From: Pseudomonadota bacterium
GTDB lineage: Bacteria > Bdellovibrionota > Bacteriovoracia > Bacteriovoracales > Bacteriovoracaceae
NCBI GenBank assembly: GCA_027488375.1
Contig: JAIYBW010000001.1
Location: 372,001 to 436,000 of the forward strand
Direction: 5' to 3'
Length of the DNA stretch: 64,000 nt
In this document: positions 8,875 to 18,179 of the stretch, in pieces
How the letters are laid out: each line of letters opens with the position of its first letter
Position numbering within the stretch: the first letter of the stretch is position 1
Made by a program: the position numbers and the translations under genes
The notes under the pieces: model-generated
Database searches by the model: none
What the model was told of the DNA's origin: nothing
What the model saw: only the letters and a program-made list of their open reading frames with translations

Positions 8875-10302
8875 ATGGAAGTTAGTTCAAAAAAGAAAAT
8901 CATCTTTGATCCACTCTACGGTTTCATTCACCTTACAAACTTAGAATGGGAAATCATTCATACTCCTTTTTACCAGAGACTTCGCTGGATCAAGCAGCTG
9001 GGTTTTACTTTTTATACATTCCCCGGAGCTGAGCACTCACGCTATGGGCACTCCATTGGAGTGATGTTTAATGCCCATAAGATTCTGCAACGTTTAGGAC
9101 GAGGTGTGCCTGAGCAAGATCTTTTTGATGATCAAGTTCAATCACCTGAAAAAGCATTTCATCAAAGTCTTAGGCTTGCAGCTTTATTGCATGACCTTGG
9201 AACTTTTATGTTCTCCCATACGACAGAGATGGCCTATATTCGCTATGGTGAAACAACTCATGAAAAAAATGGAAAAGGTCACCCTGATGATCATGAGCAT
9301 CTTGGTTCCTACATCATAAAAAACACCGACTATGACGGTGGTATAACTTTTCTTTTAAAAAAATATAGAATTGATCCTCAGAAAATATCAAATCTTGTGA
9401 AGGGAAATGATTCAAGTATTTTGGCCAATCAAATTCTACACTCTGAAGTTGATTGCGACAGAATGGATTACTTACTTCGAGATGCGCACTATTCCGGTAT
9501 TCGTTACGGCACTTATGACAGAGATTATTTATTACATCACTTTCGAGTTGCAACAGTTAACGGACAAGAGATCGTTGCTATCAATCACAATGCTCTCCAT
9601 GCTGTTGAGGATTTTTTAATGGCCCGCTTTGCTTGGTACTCTCAAGTGATTCGCGCCCCTCGTGGAGCACGATTTGATGCTATCGCTGAAGAACTATGCT
9701 TTTACATGCTAGAGAAAGGCAAGATTTATACCTATTCGCAATTGATGGACATGATTGCAAATCATCCTGAGCAGTTCTATACGTTTAATGATCAGTATTT
9801 TATGACTCAAGTTCATAAGTACTATACGAATGGTGAGTTTGATAAAAATCCTAGGATTAAGGATCTTGCTCGTTGTTTATTATTTGGTATCGATCCTCGC
9901 ACAGTTAAATGTGAAGAATTCAAGCAACGAATTCTCAATCAAGATGAAGATCATGTTTATGATAAAATCATGAAGCGGGCCGAAGATAAAATTAAAGAAA
10001 TCAAAGAAATTCTTAAAAAGAAAGGCACTGATAAGGATTGGATCGTAGAAGATCTGCCAAATAAGCATATTGTTTTTGTGAAATCTCGACGTAAGTTAGT
10101 TAAGTCAAAGACAAATGAAAATCTCCTCCTTGAAAGAGATCCCGTTAAAATTCTTTTAGATAACGGTGATGTAAAACTCTTAGGGGATGTAGAGAACTCT
10201 ATCATCAGTGACCTTCAGACTAAGTTCAATTTTGTTCCAAATGTTTTTTGTTCGGAATCTGCCTACGAGCTGCTTAGAGCAGAGGGTATTATTACTGGAT
10301 AA
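8875..10302 (+). CDS. HD-domain phosphohydrolase, SAMHD1/dGTPase-like family
   Basis: 'FYQRLRWIKQLGFTFYTFPGAEHSRYGHSIGV' and 'LHDLGTFMFSHTTE' plus 'HSEVDCDRMDYLLRDAHYSG'. Confidence 0.88.
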   Translation: MEVSSKKKIIFDPLYGFIHLTNLEWEIIHTPFYQRLRWIKQLGFTFYTFPGAEHSRYGHSIGVMFNAHKILQRLGRGVPEQDLFDDQVQSPEKAFHQSLRLAALLHDLGTFMFSHTTEMAYIRYGETTHEKNGKGHPDDHEHLGSYIIKNTDYDGGITFLLKKYRIDPQKISNLVKGNDSSILANQILHSEVDCDRMDYLLRDAHYSGIRYGTYDRDYLLHHFRVATVNGQEIVAINHNALHAVEDFLMARFAWYSQVIRAPRGARFDAIAEELCFYMLEKGKIYTYSQLMDMIANHPEQFYTFNDQYFMTQVHKYYTNGEFDKNPRIKDLARCLLFGIDPRTVKCEEFKQRILNQDEDHVYDKIMKRAEDKIKEIKEILKKKGTDKDWIVEDLPNKHIVFVKSRRKLVKSKTNENLLLERDPVKILLDNGDVKLLGDVENSIISDLQTKFNFVPNVFCSESAYELLRAEGIITG

Positions 10303-10423
10303 TTTTGCTCCGGTGTTTGATTGAGTCAAAGCCTTTACTTCCTTTGTAAAAAATCGGTACAATGATTGCATCATGACTCTGTGGATCTATGAATGGATCC
10401 CAATTTGAAGGCAGGTTTCAAGG

Positions 10424-11125
10424 ATGCTAACCGGTCGAACAATTCAATCCAAAGGTGGTACAAATCACCAGAATTACTTATTTCACCTCGACAATTTGTC
10501 TGTGGAGTATGGTAATTTAAAAGCTTTAAAGTCTGTTCAGCTCACAATTTATCCTGGTGAAATTCTTTTTGTGACAGGTCCTTCTGGTGCCGGAAAGACA
10601 TCACTTTTAAATATTCTTGGTGGAAATTTAACACCAACTTCAGGTAAAGCGGTTTTACCTCACGAACGATCTGCAAAGCATTTCGTGGCTTCTGTTTTCC
10701 AAGATTTACGTTTGCTTCAAAAGAAAAGTTGCGAAGATAATGTTTGGATGGCCTATGACAGCAGCCTTTATACGAATAAAAATGAGTTCTATAAAGAGTT
10801 AGAAGATCTTGCTCGGATCTTAAATCTCTATGATCATTTGAATAGAAAGATAGAGGATTGTAACGGTGGTCTTAAGCAAAAGGTCGCTATGATCCGGGCC
10901 CTCATGTCCAAACCTACGGCACTTCTCGCCGATGAGCCGACAAGTTCATTAGATAAAGAAAATTCATACAGACTGTTTGAAGTTCTGAATCATTACAATC
11001 ACAAAAAAGGGCTTACGCTTGTTTGGGCCACACATAATAAAGAGCTGATTAAACAGTTCCCTGGAAAAATTGCTCATCTAGATCAAGGCCGTTTAGTTTA
11101 TTCGGGGCATGCATGTTTTATTTAA
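10424..11125 (+). CDS. ftsE: Cell division ABC transporter ATPase FtsE-like
   Basis: Walker A 'GPSGAGKTSLLNILGG', 'LLADEPTSSLD'; followed by FtsX- and EnvC-like genes. Confidence 0.82.
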   Translation: MLTGRTIQSKGGTNHQNYLFHLDNLSVEYGNLKALKSVQLTIYPGEILFVTGPSGAGKTSLLNILGGNLTPTSGKAVLPHERSAKHFVASVFQDLRLLQKKSCEDNVWMAYDSSLYTNKNEFYKELEDLARILNLYDHLNRKIEDCNGGLKQKVAMIRALMSKPTALLADEPTSSLDKENSYRLFEVLNHYNHKKGLTLVWATHNKELIKQFPGKIAHLDQGRLVYSGHACFI

Positions 11126-11913
11126 TTGAATTCGTAAAATCGATTGGAGAAAGTCTTATAAGAGGCTTTAGCTTTTTATTTTTTTCATGCTTACTCGCAT
11201 TTAGCTTAACTCACAGACCGTGGATTGCGAGTACAGTGGAAAAAATTTCACCTGAGAAAATGGCAAATCCCTATTTCGTTGCAGTGATTGATCCCCAAGT
11301 AAGCTCAACAAAGCTAAAGTCATTGGTGAGTTCACTACCTGGAGTCGTTGCAATTTTAGAAAAGTCTAGTGCTGAACATGAAACTAAAATAGGTCAGCTG
11401 CTTACTCAGCTTGGTAGTGACTATCAAGTGAGTTCTGATCTTTTACAATTTAAGTCTTTAAAATTTATACTAAGTCCCTCGCTATCTGAGGAGAGTCTTT
11501 CTTTTGTCAGAGAGCAAGTGATTAAATACGGTGGTAAAACACATGTTAATGCCACAGATATTAAGTATCCTGAAGTAACCCAAATTATGAAAACACATCC
11601 TTTTTATCATGCTCTCGGTGATTATGGAGATTGGCTTGTGATTTCCATTATGGGCATTTTTTGGGTGATAAGTTTTTGGCTTATTTATGATTCATTTCGG
11701 ACCCGTTCATATATCATTGAAAAATTTCAACGGAAAAAAGATGTTGCCTCAAAAGCAATTGCTTCAGGACTTGGAGCCATCGTGCTCCTGTTCTCTGCTT
11801 TTGGTGTGGTTAATGGCACAGTGAAGTTTTTTGATCTCATCATCTTATTGATGGTTTTCTCTATTTTTTGGTCTTTCTCTCTCAAAAATTGGACATGGAA
11901 ATCACTGAGATGA
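11113..11913 (+). CDS. ftsX: FtsX-like permease
   Basis: Four predicted TMs with a periplasmic domain between TM1 and TM2; overlap with ftsE. Confidence 0.8.
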   Translation: MFYLIEFVKSIGESLIRGFSFLFFSCLLAFSLTHRPWIASTVEKISPEKMANPYFVAVIDPQVSSTKLKSLVSSLPGVVAILEKSSAEHETKIGQLLTQLGSDYQVSSDLLQFKSLKFILSPSLSEESLSFVREQVIKYGGKTHVNATDIKYPEVTQIMKTHPFYHALGDYGDWLVISIMGIFWVISFWLIYDSFRTRSYIIEKFQRKKDVASKAIASGLGAIVLLFSAFGVVNGTVKFFDLIILLMVFSIFWSFSLKNWTWKSLR

Positions 11914-12923
11914 AAAATGTTCTGTGTGTATTAATTCTTTTTAACACTGTCTCAAGTTTTGGTGCTGTGGCCCGTAAGTCAGGTGATGAGCTTGTTCGAT
12001 ATCGATCGGAAGTGATGGAGTTAGGTTCCCGATTATCTAGTCTTGAAAAGGAAATTGGGGCGAAAAGTAATTTGTATATTTCAAGCGTTGAGCAAATTAA
12101 ACAATTTGAAAGTGATATTAAGCTCTATAAAGATAAGCTCAGTGATTTGCATAAAGAAGTGAGAGAAGCTCAAGTAGAGAATAAAAAAATTATTCAAAGT
12201 TATTTAATTGAATCTGATGGGGAAGCTGCTGAAGCTTGGCAAGTCAAAGTTCACCTAGAGCTTCTTAAGCAAGCACAATTAAAATTAAAAAACAAAGAAT
12301 CAGAACTTATCTCTTTTGAAAATAAAGTCGCGGAATTCGATAAAACATTAGCTTCACTTAAAGTTGATGAAGAAGAACTTTCTATGGTTATCAAAGAACT
12401 TGAAAATCGAAAGAAAGAAACCATGGCCATTTATCTCACGAAAGTGGAGTCAAAAAGAATTGCAGAGAATAAAGTCGAAAAAAATAAAATTTTAAAGAAA
12501 GTTTCTGAAATAAAGAAATCATTTTCTAACGCTCCTGTGGTTTTAAATAAACCGGAGAGAGTTTTCAAACTACCAGTTACAGATTTTGTGACTTATACCC
12601 CAAGTCCAAAAGGTGTAACTTTCAAGTTCAAAGCGGTACAACCTGTTAAAGCTGTAGGCGCAGGCAAAGTTGTATTTGCTGGGGATTTGGCGAGCTATGG
12701 GCAAGTTGTTTTAATTGACCATGGTAAGGACCTTAGAACTGTCTTACTCGGGAAAATGGATGTTAAAGTAAAAAAGAATGACATTGTTGGAGATGGAGAT
12801 ATCCTGGCCTATACTCAAAAAATTTCCACTGATGATCAAACTTTATATTTTGAAGTTCGTAAGAAAAATACAGCTCAAAACACTATTTTGTGGTTAGACC
12901 AGAAGGGAGTGAGTAAAATCTAA
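11910..12923 (+). CDS. envC: EnvC-like murein hydrolase activator: coiled coil plus non-catalytic LytM/M23-like domain
   Basis: ATGA overlap with ftsX, so start at 11910 is preferred over 11868; coiled coil; LytM fold lacking catalytic His, 'LYFEVRKKNTAQNTILWL' like EnvC 'LYFEIRR'. Confidence 0.78.
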   Translation: MKNVLCVLILFNTVSSFGAVARKSGDELVRYRSEVMELGSRLSSLEKEIGAKSNLYISSVEQIKQFESDIKLYKDKLSDLHKEVREAQVENKKIIQSYLIESDGEAAEAWQVKVHLELLKQAQLKLKNKESELISFENKVAEFDKTLASLKVDEEELSMVIKELENRKKETMAIYLTKVESKRIAENKVEKNKILKKVSEIKKSFSNAPVVLNKPERVFKLPVTDFVTYTPSPKGVTFKFKAVQPVKAVGAGKVVFAGDLASYGQVVLIDHGKDLRTVLLGKMDVKVKKNDIVGDGDILAYTQKISTDDQTLYFEVRKKNTAQNTILWLDQKGVSKI

Positions 12924-12949
12924 GTAGTTCATTCTGCTTAGGAGATTTC

Positions 12950-14353
12950 ATGTTTCTTCGTCCATTTTTTTACAGCCTCATTATTATTTCAAGCTTACTG
13001 TCTTCCAGTCTTTATTCAAAAGAAAACAAAAACTCCTCTAAGTTAAACGACAATAAGTCGAGATTTGAGCAGCTTGAACTTTTCAATAAAGTTCTCCACC
13101 TCGTTGAGACCCAATACTATCGTCAGGTGGATACAGAAAAGTTGATTGAGGGAGCCCTTAAAGGAATGATGGATACACTTGACCCTCATTCTGCCTTTTT
13201 AAATAAAGATTTTTTTGAGAAAATGCAAAATGACACTCAAGGAGAGTTTGGAGGCTTGGGACTGGAAGTCACTCAAAGGGATGGTATCATTTTTGTTGTC
13301 ACTCCGATTGATGATACTCCCGCTTTTCGTGCTGGTCTTAAGGCCCGAGATCGCCTGGTTGAGATTAATAATGAGCCGATTGTTGGTTTGTCGCTCGAGC
13401 AAGCAATTGAAAAAATGCGTGGTAAGATAGGTGAGACAATTAATCTCGGCATTTCTCGAGAAGGAGTTGAGGGCGTAAAGTATTACTCCCTCAAAAGAGA
13501 GCTCATTAAAGTAAAGCCTGTTAAAGCAGAACTTTTGAACGATCATTTTATTTACCTAAGATTAACTCAATTTCAAAAAAGATCTGCTGAATCTATGGAA
13601 GAGGCGATCAAAAATTTAAAAAATAAATCAAAATCACAGATTGAAGGGATCATCTTGGATTTAAGATCAAATCCGGGTGGATTACTAGATCAAGCCGTTG
13701 ATGTGTCTTCGATCTTTTTAAAAGAAGGGATTGTGGTTTCAACAGAAGCTAGGGATCCTCAGAATAAAGACATCAGATATGTTAAAAAATCTGGCTATAA
13801 AGATCTAGATACACCGATGGTTGTTCTAATAAACGGATCATCTGCTTCTGCCTCAGAGATTGTTGCAGGAGCTCTTCAAGATTATAAGCGGGCCATTATC
13901 ATGGGCTCACAATCATTTGGTAAGGGTTCAGTGCAGACTGTTGCACAATTAGATCAGGAGACAGGAGTCAAGCTTACAATTGCTCAGTATATGACCCCAA
14001 AGAATAGAAAAATTCAAGCGGTAGGGATAATGCCGGATGTGATCCTGGAAGAAGTGGATAAAGATTTATTTGAAAAAAATTTAAAAGAAGATCGTTATAT
14101 TAGAGAGAAAGATTTAAAAAATCATTTAACAGCAACGATTGAAACTGAGGAAGAGAAGAAAGATCGATTATTAATCGAAAAAGAAGATCGTATCCGTAAA
14201 ATGAAGAATTTGGAGAAAAAGAAGACCACTAAAAAAGATGATGAAGAAGAACTTTTTAAAGTCGATCGTCCTAGCGAGGATTACCAAGTGACTCAGGCCA
14301 TAAGGCATCTCCAGGGTTTTAATGTTTTTAAAGAGATGAAGAAGAATAATTAA
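12950..14353 (+). CDS. ctpA: S41 C-terminal processing peptidase with PDZ domain
   Basis: 'GIILDLRSNPGGLLDQAVDVSSIF', 'LINGSSASASEIVAGALQDYKRA', 'QSFGKGSVQTV'. Confidence 0.93.
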   Translation: MFLRPFFYSLIIISSLLSSSLYSKENKNSSKLNDNKSRFEQLELFNKVLHLVETQYYRQVDTEKLIEGALKGMMDTLDPHSAFLNKDFFEKMQNDTQGEFGGLGLEVTQRDGIIFVVTPIDDTPAFRAGLKARDRLVEINNEPIVGLSLEQAIEKMRGKIGETINLGISREGVEGVKYYSLKRELIKVKPVKAELLNDHFIYLRLTQFQKRSAESMEEAIKNLKNKSKSQIEGIILDLRSNPGGLLDQAVDVSSIFLKEGIVVSTEARDPQNKDIRYVKKSGYKDLDTPMVVLINGSSASASEIVAGALQDYKRAIIMGSQSFGKGSVQTVAQLDQETGVKLTIAQYMTPKNRKIQAVGIMPDVILEEVDKDLFEKNLKEDRYIREKDLKNHLTATIETEEEKKDRLLIEKEDRIRKMKNLEKKKTTKKDDEEELFKVDRPSEDYQVTQAIRHLQGFNVFKEMKKNN

Positions 14354-14354
14354 A

Positions 14355-15614
14355 ATGCAAGCCGCTAGTGTTTCAGATTTAGTTATTTCGATTAAAAATC
14401 TTCTTGAAGATCAGTTTCAAGAAGTATTTGTAGAAGGGGAAGTCACAAATCTTTCACTCTCATCTAGTGGCCATTGGTATTTTAATTTGTCAGATGCTTC
14501 TTCTTCAATCTCATGCGCTTTATTTAAGTTAGAGGCATTACGAAATCCCTTGATTCGAAATTTAAAGGATGGGGACAAGATCATTATTCTGGGCCCAGTG
14601 AGCGTCTATCAAAAAAGAGGATCTTTTCAGGTTATAGTAAAACGACTTTTTCCTGCGGGTGTTGGCCAGTTGAAAATTCAACTTGAAAGGTTGAAATCAA
14701 AGTTGTCACAAGAGGGGTTGTTTGATTTAGATAAAAAAAAATCAATACCTAAATTCCCCAAAAGAATTGCTATTATTACGGCCGAACATGGAGCCGCTTT
14801 ACAAGATTTTTTAAATGTCTATAAAAGGCGCAGTCTTTGGCAAGATATCTTGATCATTCCTTCCCTTGTCCAAGGAGATGGGGCCGCCAAAAAATTATTA
14901 ATGGCCTTAAAAACGGCTCAAAAAATTGAAGGAATTGATGTCATTGTTCTTACCCGCGGTGGGGGAAGTCTTGAAGATCTTTGGGCCTTTAATGACGAGG
15001 ATTTAGTTCGTGAGATTTCAAACTGTCCGATCCCTGTGATCAGTGCTGTTGGGCATGAGATCGACTATACGTTATGTGATTTTGTCGCTGATCATCGCTC
15101 TGAAACTCCGAGTGCTGCTGCAGAATTTTTGTCTCAACCTCATACAGAACTCAAATCACGCCTTTATTTTTGTCATACACATCTCAAATCTGAAATGATA
15201 AAAATTCAACAGAGGTTTCAAATCATAAGAGAGAAATCACATCCCTCTGAGATGATTCATCTCATAAAGAAAAATTTTATCCAGGCGCAACTAAAACTAA
15301 GTCAAGTTCGATTAATGGATCGAGGTTTTGAACTCATGGGCCTGAATGAAAAGAGAAGAGAGCTTGATGAGCTCGAAATGCGAATAAAACATACTTCAGA
15401 AGTTAAGATTAATTCATGGAAAGACAAACTCATACGTTATGAGCAAGTCTTAACGGCCATTGATCCTAAACGAGTGTTGAATAGAGGTTATAGCTATATC
15501 CAAGATGATAATAAGATAGTTATTACTAACTTCAGTGATTTTCAAAAGCTTAAAGAAAAGACTCATATAAATATTCACTTTAAAGATGGGATTGGGAATG
15601 TTCAGAAAGTTTAG
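14355..15614 (+). CDS. xseA: Exodeoxyribonuclease VII large subunit
   Basis: 'VFVEGEVTNLSLSSSGHWYFNLSD', 'RGGGSLEDLWAFNDEDLVREI', 'ISAVGHEIDYTLCDFVADHRSETPSAAAE'. Confidence 0.95.
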   Translation: MQAASVSDLVISIKNLLEDQFQEVFVEGEVTNLSLSSSGHWYFNLSDASSSISCALFKLEALRNPLIRNLKDGDKIIILGPVSVYQKRGSFQVIVKRLFPAGVGQLKIQLERLKSKLSQEGLFDLDKKKSIPKFPKRIAIITAEHGAALQDFLNVYKRRSLWQDILIIPSLVQGDGAAKKLLMALKTAQKIEGIDVIVLTRGGGSLEDLWAFNDEDLVREISNCPIPVISAVGHEIDYTLCDFVADHRSETPSAAAEFLSQPHTELKSRLYFCHTHLKSEMIKIQQRFQIIREKSHPSEMIHLIKKNFIQAQLKLSQVRLMDRGFELMGLNEKRRELDELEMRIKHTSEVKINSWKDKLIRYEQVLTAIDPKRVLNRGYSYIQDDNKIVITNFSDFQKLKEKTHINIHFKDGIGNVQKV

Positions 15615-16467
15615 TTTTTTGAAAGTTAGTTTTCATATTGTTTTAATTTTTCTCTTCACTTCTTGTGCCCTTCGCGCACAGGATACAAAAGGGATGGCCA
15701 ATCAATATGTCATCGCCCCAGGTGAAGTTCGTTTAGTCGATTTTCCAGTCAACTCGAAAGAATCAAAGTTTTTATGTCGTGGTAGCGAAGTTAAGTTCGC
15801 TCAACGTAACGGCAGAGGTCTTGCTTTCGTTATGGAGAGTTACTTCTCAAATTTAACTTCATTTGGTTGTCAGTTGATTGAGGGATCAAAAGAGATTTAT
15901 TCTATTAATTTCAGTGTCGTTGATAAACCATACAAAGCTGAACAACTCAAAGTTGATTCAAAAAAAATAAAATTATCTCCCAAAGATGAGTTAAGAGTGG
16001 CAAAAGAACAAGCCATTTTGAATAAGATTTATCAGTCAAGTATACCTGATTTTTTATTTACTGAAGCTTTCAAACAACCCATGGATAGTCTCATCACGAG
16101 TGTTTATGGAACGAGAAGAGTTTATAATAAGCAAAAGAAGGGACAACATTTAGGAATTGATTATAGGGCAGCTATTGGTGATAAAGTGCCTGCATCAAAT
16201 GCTGGAAAAATTGTATATTCTGGAGATTTATTTTATACCGGTTGGACAGTTATTATTGATCATGGATTAGATATTTTCAGCGTCTATGGCCATTTATCTA
16301 AGACTCTTGTGAGCGATGGCGATATTGTTAGAAGAGGTGATATCATAGGACTTTCTGGTAATACTGGTCGAACTTCAGGGCCTCATCTACACTGGGGAAC
16401 AAAAGTTCAAGGGCAGTATATTGATGGCCTGGTCTTAATAGATGAGAGTAAAAAGTATTTTAAATGA
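15598..16467 (+). CDS. M23 family metallopeptidase, secreted, catalytic residues intact
   Basis: 'HLGIDYRA' and 'SGPHLHWG' motifs; ATG at 15598 follows the signal peptide better than the start at 15586. Confidence 0.85.
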   Translation: MFRKFSFLKVSFHIVLIFLFTSCALRAQDTKGMANQYVIAPGEVRLVDFPVNSKESKFLCRGSEVKFAQRNGRGLAFVMESYFSNLTSFGCQLIEGSKEIYSINFSVVDKPYKAEQLKVDSKKIKLSPKDELRVAKEQAILNKIYQSSIPDFLFTEAFKQPMDSLITSVYGTRRVYNKQKKGQHLGIDYRAAIGDKVPASNAGKIVYSGDLFYTGWTVIIDHGLDIFSVYGHLSKTLVSDGDIVRRGDIIGLSGNTGRTSGPHLHWGTKVQGQYIDGLVLIDESKKYFK

Positions 16468-18179
16468 TGAACTCTGATATATTTTCAGGATTAGTTGAAT
16501 TCAAAATAGATTCTACTCTGTCACTTGACTTGAGGAAAGCTATTGAGGGGGCAATTAGTCACTATAAAAACGCCCCCATTTCTCTTTACTCACCAGGAGA
16601 AGATTTTTCTTCAAGTCGCGTAATTATAGTCGAACTTATTTCAGAATTTTCTCTTGAAAAATTAGTCAAAAGAAATTCTTTAAAAATTTGTTTTACAGAT
16701 AAAAACCAAGATCTTTTTAGTTTTGGTCAGAATATTGAAAATTCAAATATTGATTTAGTCTTAGATGATACTGTTGATCGCACTCAAATTGATAGAATTC
16801 TATCTCCTGAATTTTTTAAAATAGTATCTCAAAAGCAAAGTTCCTTAATGGCCCAAGGAGCTAAAAATCTGAGAAAACTTGAATCTTGGGCAAAAAATGT
16901 AACTCAGAAGTCACTTGCTTCTGGCCATACTTTAACATCAATTGAAATTCTAAAATATGCTCAGGCCCTCGTTGATCTTGAGAGAGATCTGATTCATACC
17001 GATGATCTTATTAAATGCGAGAAAATATTAAAGCAGTTTGTGAAGAATCACATTAATAAAGAAAAATTTTGCCTAATAACTAGTCAAAATATTTTTGATC
17101 GATATGAATCATTTTTACCATTACCAAATTATAAAAGTGAGTTCATTGGTATTGAAATAGATTTCTTGGAGGAAGACTTTTTAAAGCTAATTCAGAAAGT
17201 CTTTTTTTATTATACGATAGTTAATTTTTTGAATTCAAAACAAACTTTGATTGATCCGTTTTCTGATGACTCTCTCTGGGAAAGTATGTTAGATGCCCTT
17301 CCATTTCCTGTCGCATTACTTTCACGTGAAGGTGAGATTTATCAGCATAATACTTTATTTTCCAAACTTAATCTTGCTCCCCAGGATTGCTTACATTACC
17401 AACTCCGAGAAAAAATATTAGTTAATGATATCCCTTACAATATTTATCGAAAAAATATTCAGCACCTGGATGAAGTGAAAGTCCTGCTCGTTTTTTTTAC
17501 AGAAAGCTTTTTTCTCAAAGGCGAGGGTAATCTCACACCCTCTGGCCAAGAACTTGGGATCATCAGCTCCAGTATTGCTCACGAACTTAATAATCCAATT
17601 GCAGGCATCCAGGCCGCCATAGGCTTACTTATGCTTGATGAGAAAATGATTGATGAGGGCAAGCAGACTCTAATTGAAATGAAAAATGGAGCTCATCGAT
17701 GTAAGCAATTAATTGAGACGTTCCTAGGCTTTTCAAGGGCCAATCCCCAGCAGGTTTCTCAGATGGATATAAAATTAAGTCCAGTTGAAGTTTCTTATCA
17801 ACAGGCCCAGAATTTATTGCGCTTTAGAACTGTTGAAAGCGGTATCCGTTTTTCTTGGAATTTTTCTCAGCACTCCGCTTTTAGGGCGCAGATTAATCTT
17901 AGTCTCTTGACGATGACTTTTTATCTGATATTGGGTGAGCTTATGACTCTATATTCTCACCATTTACTTATAAGTGATAAAAATCAAATTGAAAAAGTTA
18001 TCAAGGGTGAAATTATTGAGTCTTCACAGGAAATTCAGATCCAACTTCATGAGCTGAATATTTCTAATTTGATATTGTCGAAGCTTGTTCAAAATTTATT
18101 AACTATAGAGAACTTCGTTTTACAAGTTTCAGATTATTCACTTCGATTTATCTACAATCCGCCTAAAGGTGAAGTTTAG
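16464..18179 (+). CDS. Histidine-kinase-like protein with H-box but degenerate ATPase region
   Basis: 'SSSIAHELNNPIAGIQAAIGLL' H-box; no N-box or DxGxG/GxGLGL motifs visible. Confidence 0.75.
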   Translation: MMNSDIFSGLVEFKIDSTLSLDLRKAIEGAISHYKNAPISLYSPGEDFSSSRVIIVELISEFSLEKLVKRNSLKICFTDKNQDLFSFGQNIENSNIDLVLDDTVDRTQIDRILSPEFFKIVSQKQSSLMAQGAKNLRKLESWAKNVTQKSLASGHTLTSIEILKYAQALVDLERDLIHTDDLIKCEKILKQFVKNHINKEKFCLITSQNIFDRYESFLPLPNYKSEFIGIEIDFLEEDFLKLIQKVFFYYTIVNFLNSKQTLIDPFSDDSLWESMLDALPFPVALLSREGEIYQHNTLFSKLNLAPQDCLHYQLREKILVNDIPYNIYRKNIQHLDEVKVLLVFFTESFFLKGEGNLTPSGQELGIISSSIAHELNNPIAGIQAAIGLLMLDEKMIDEGKQTLIEMKNGAHRCKQLIETFLGFSRANPQQVSQMDIKLSPVEVSYQQAQNLLRFRTVESGIRFSWNFSQHSAFRAQINLSLLTMTFYLILGELMTLYSHHLLISDKNQIEKVIKGEIIESSQEIQIQLHELNISNLILSKLVQNLLTIENFVLQVSDYSLRFIYNPPKGEV

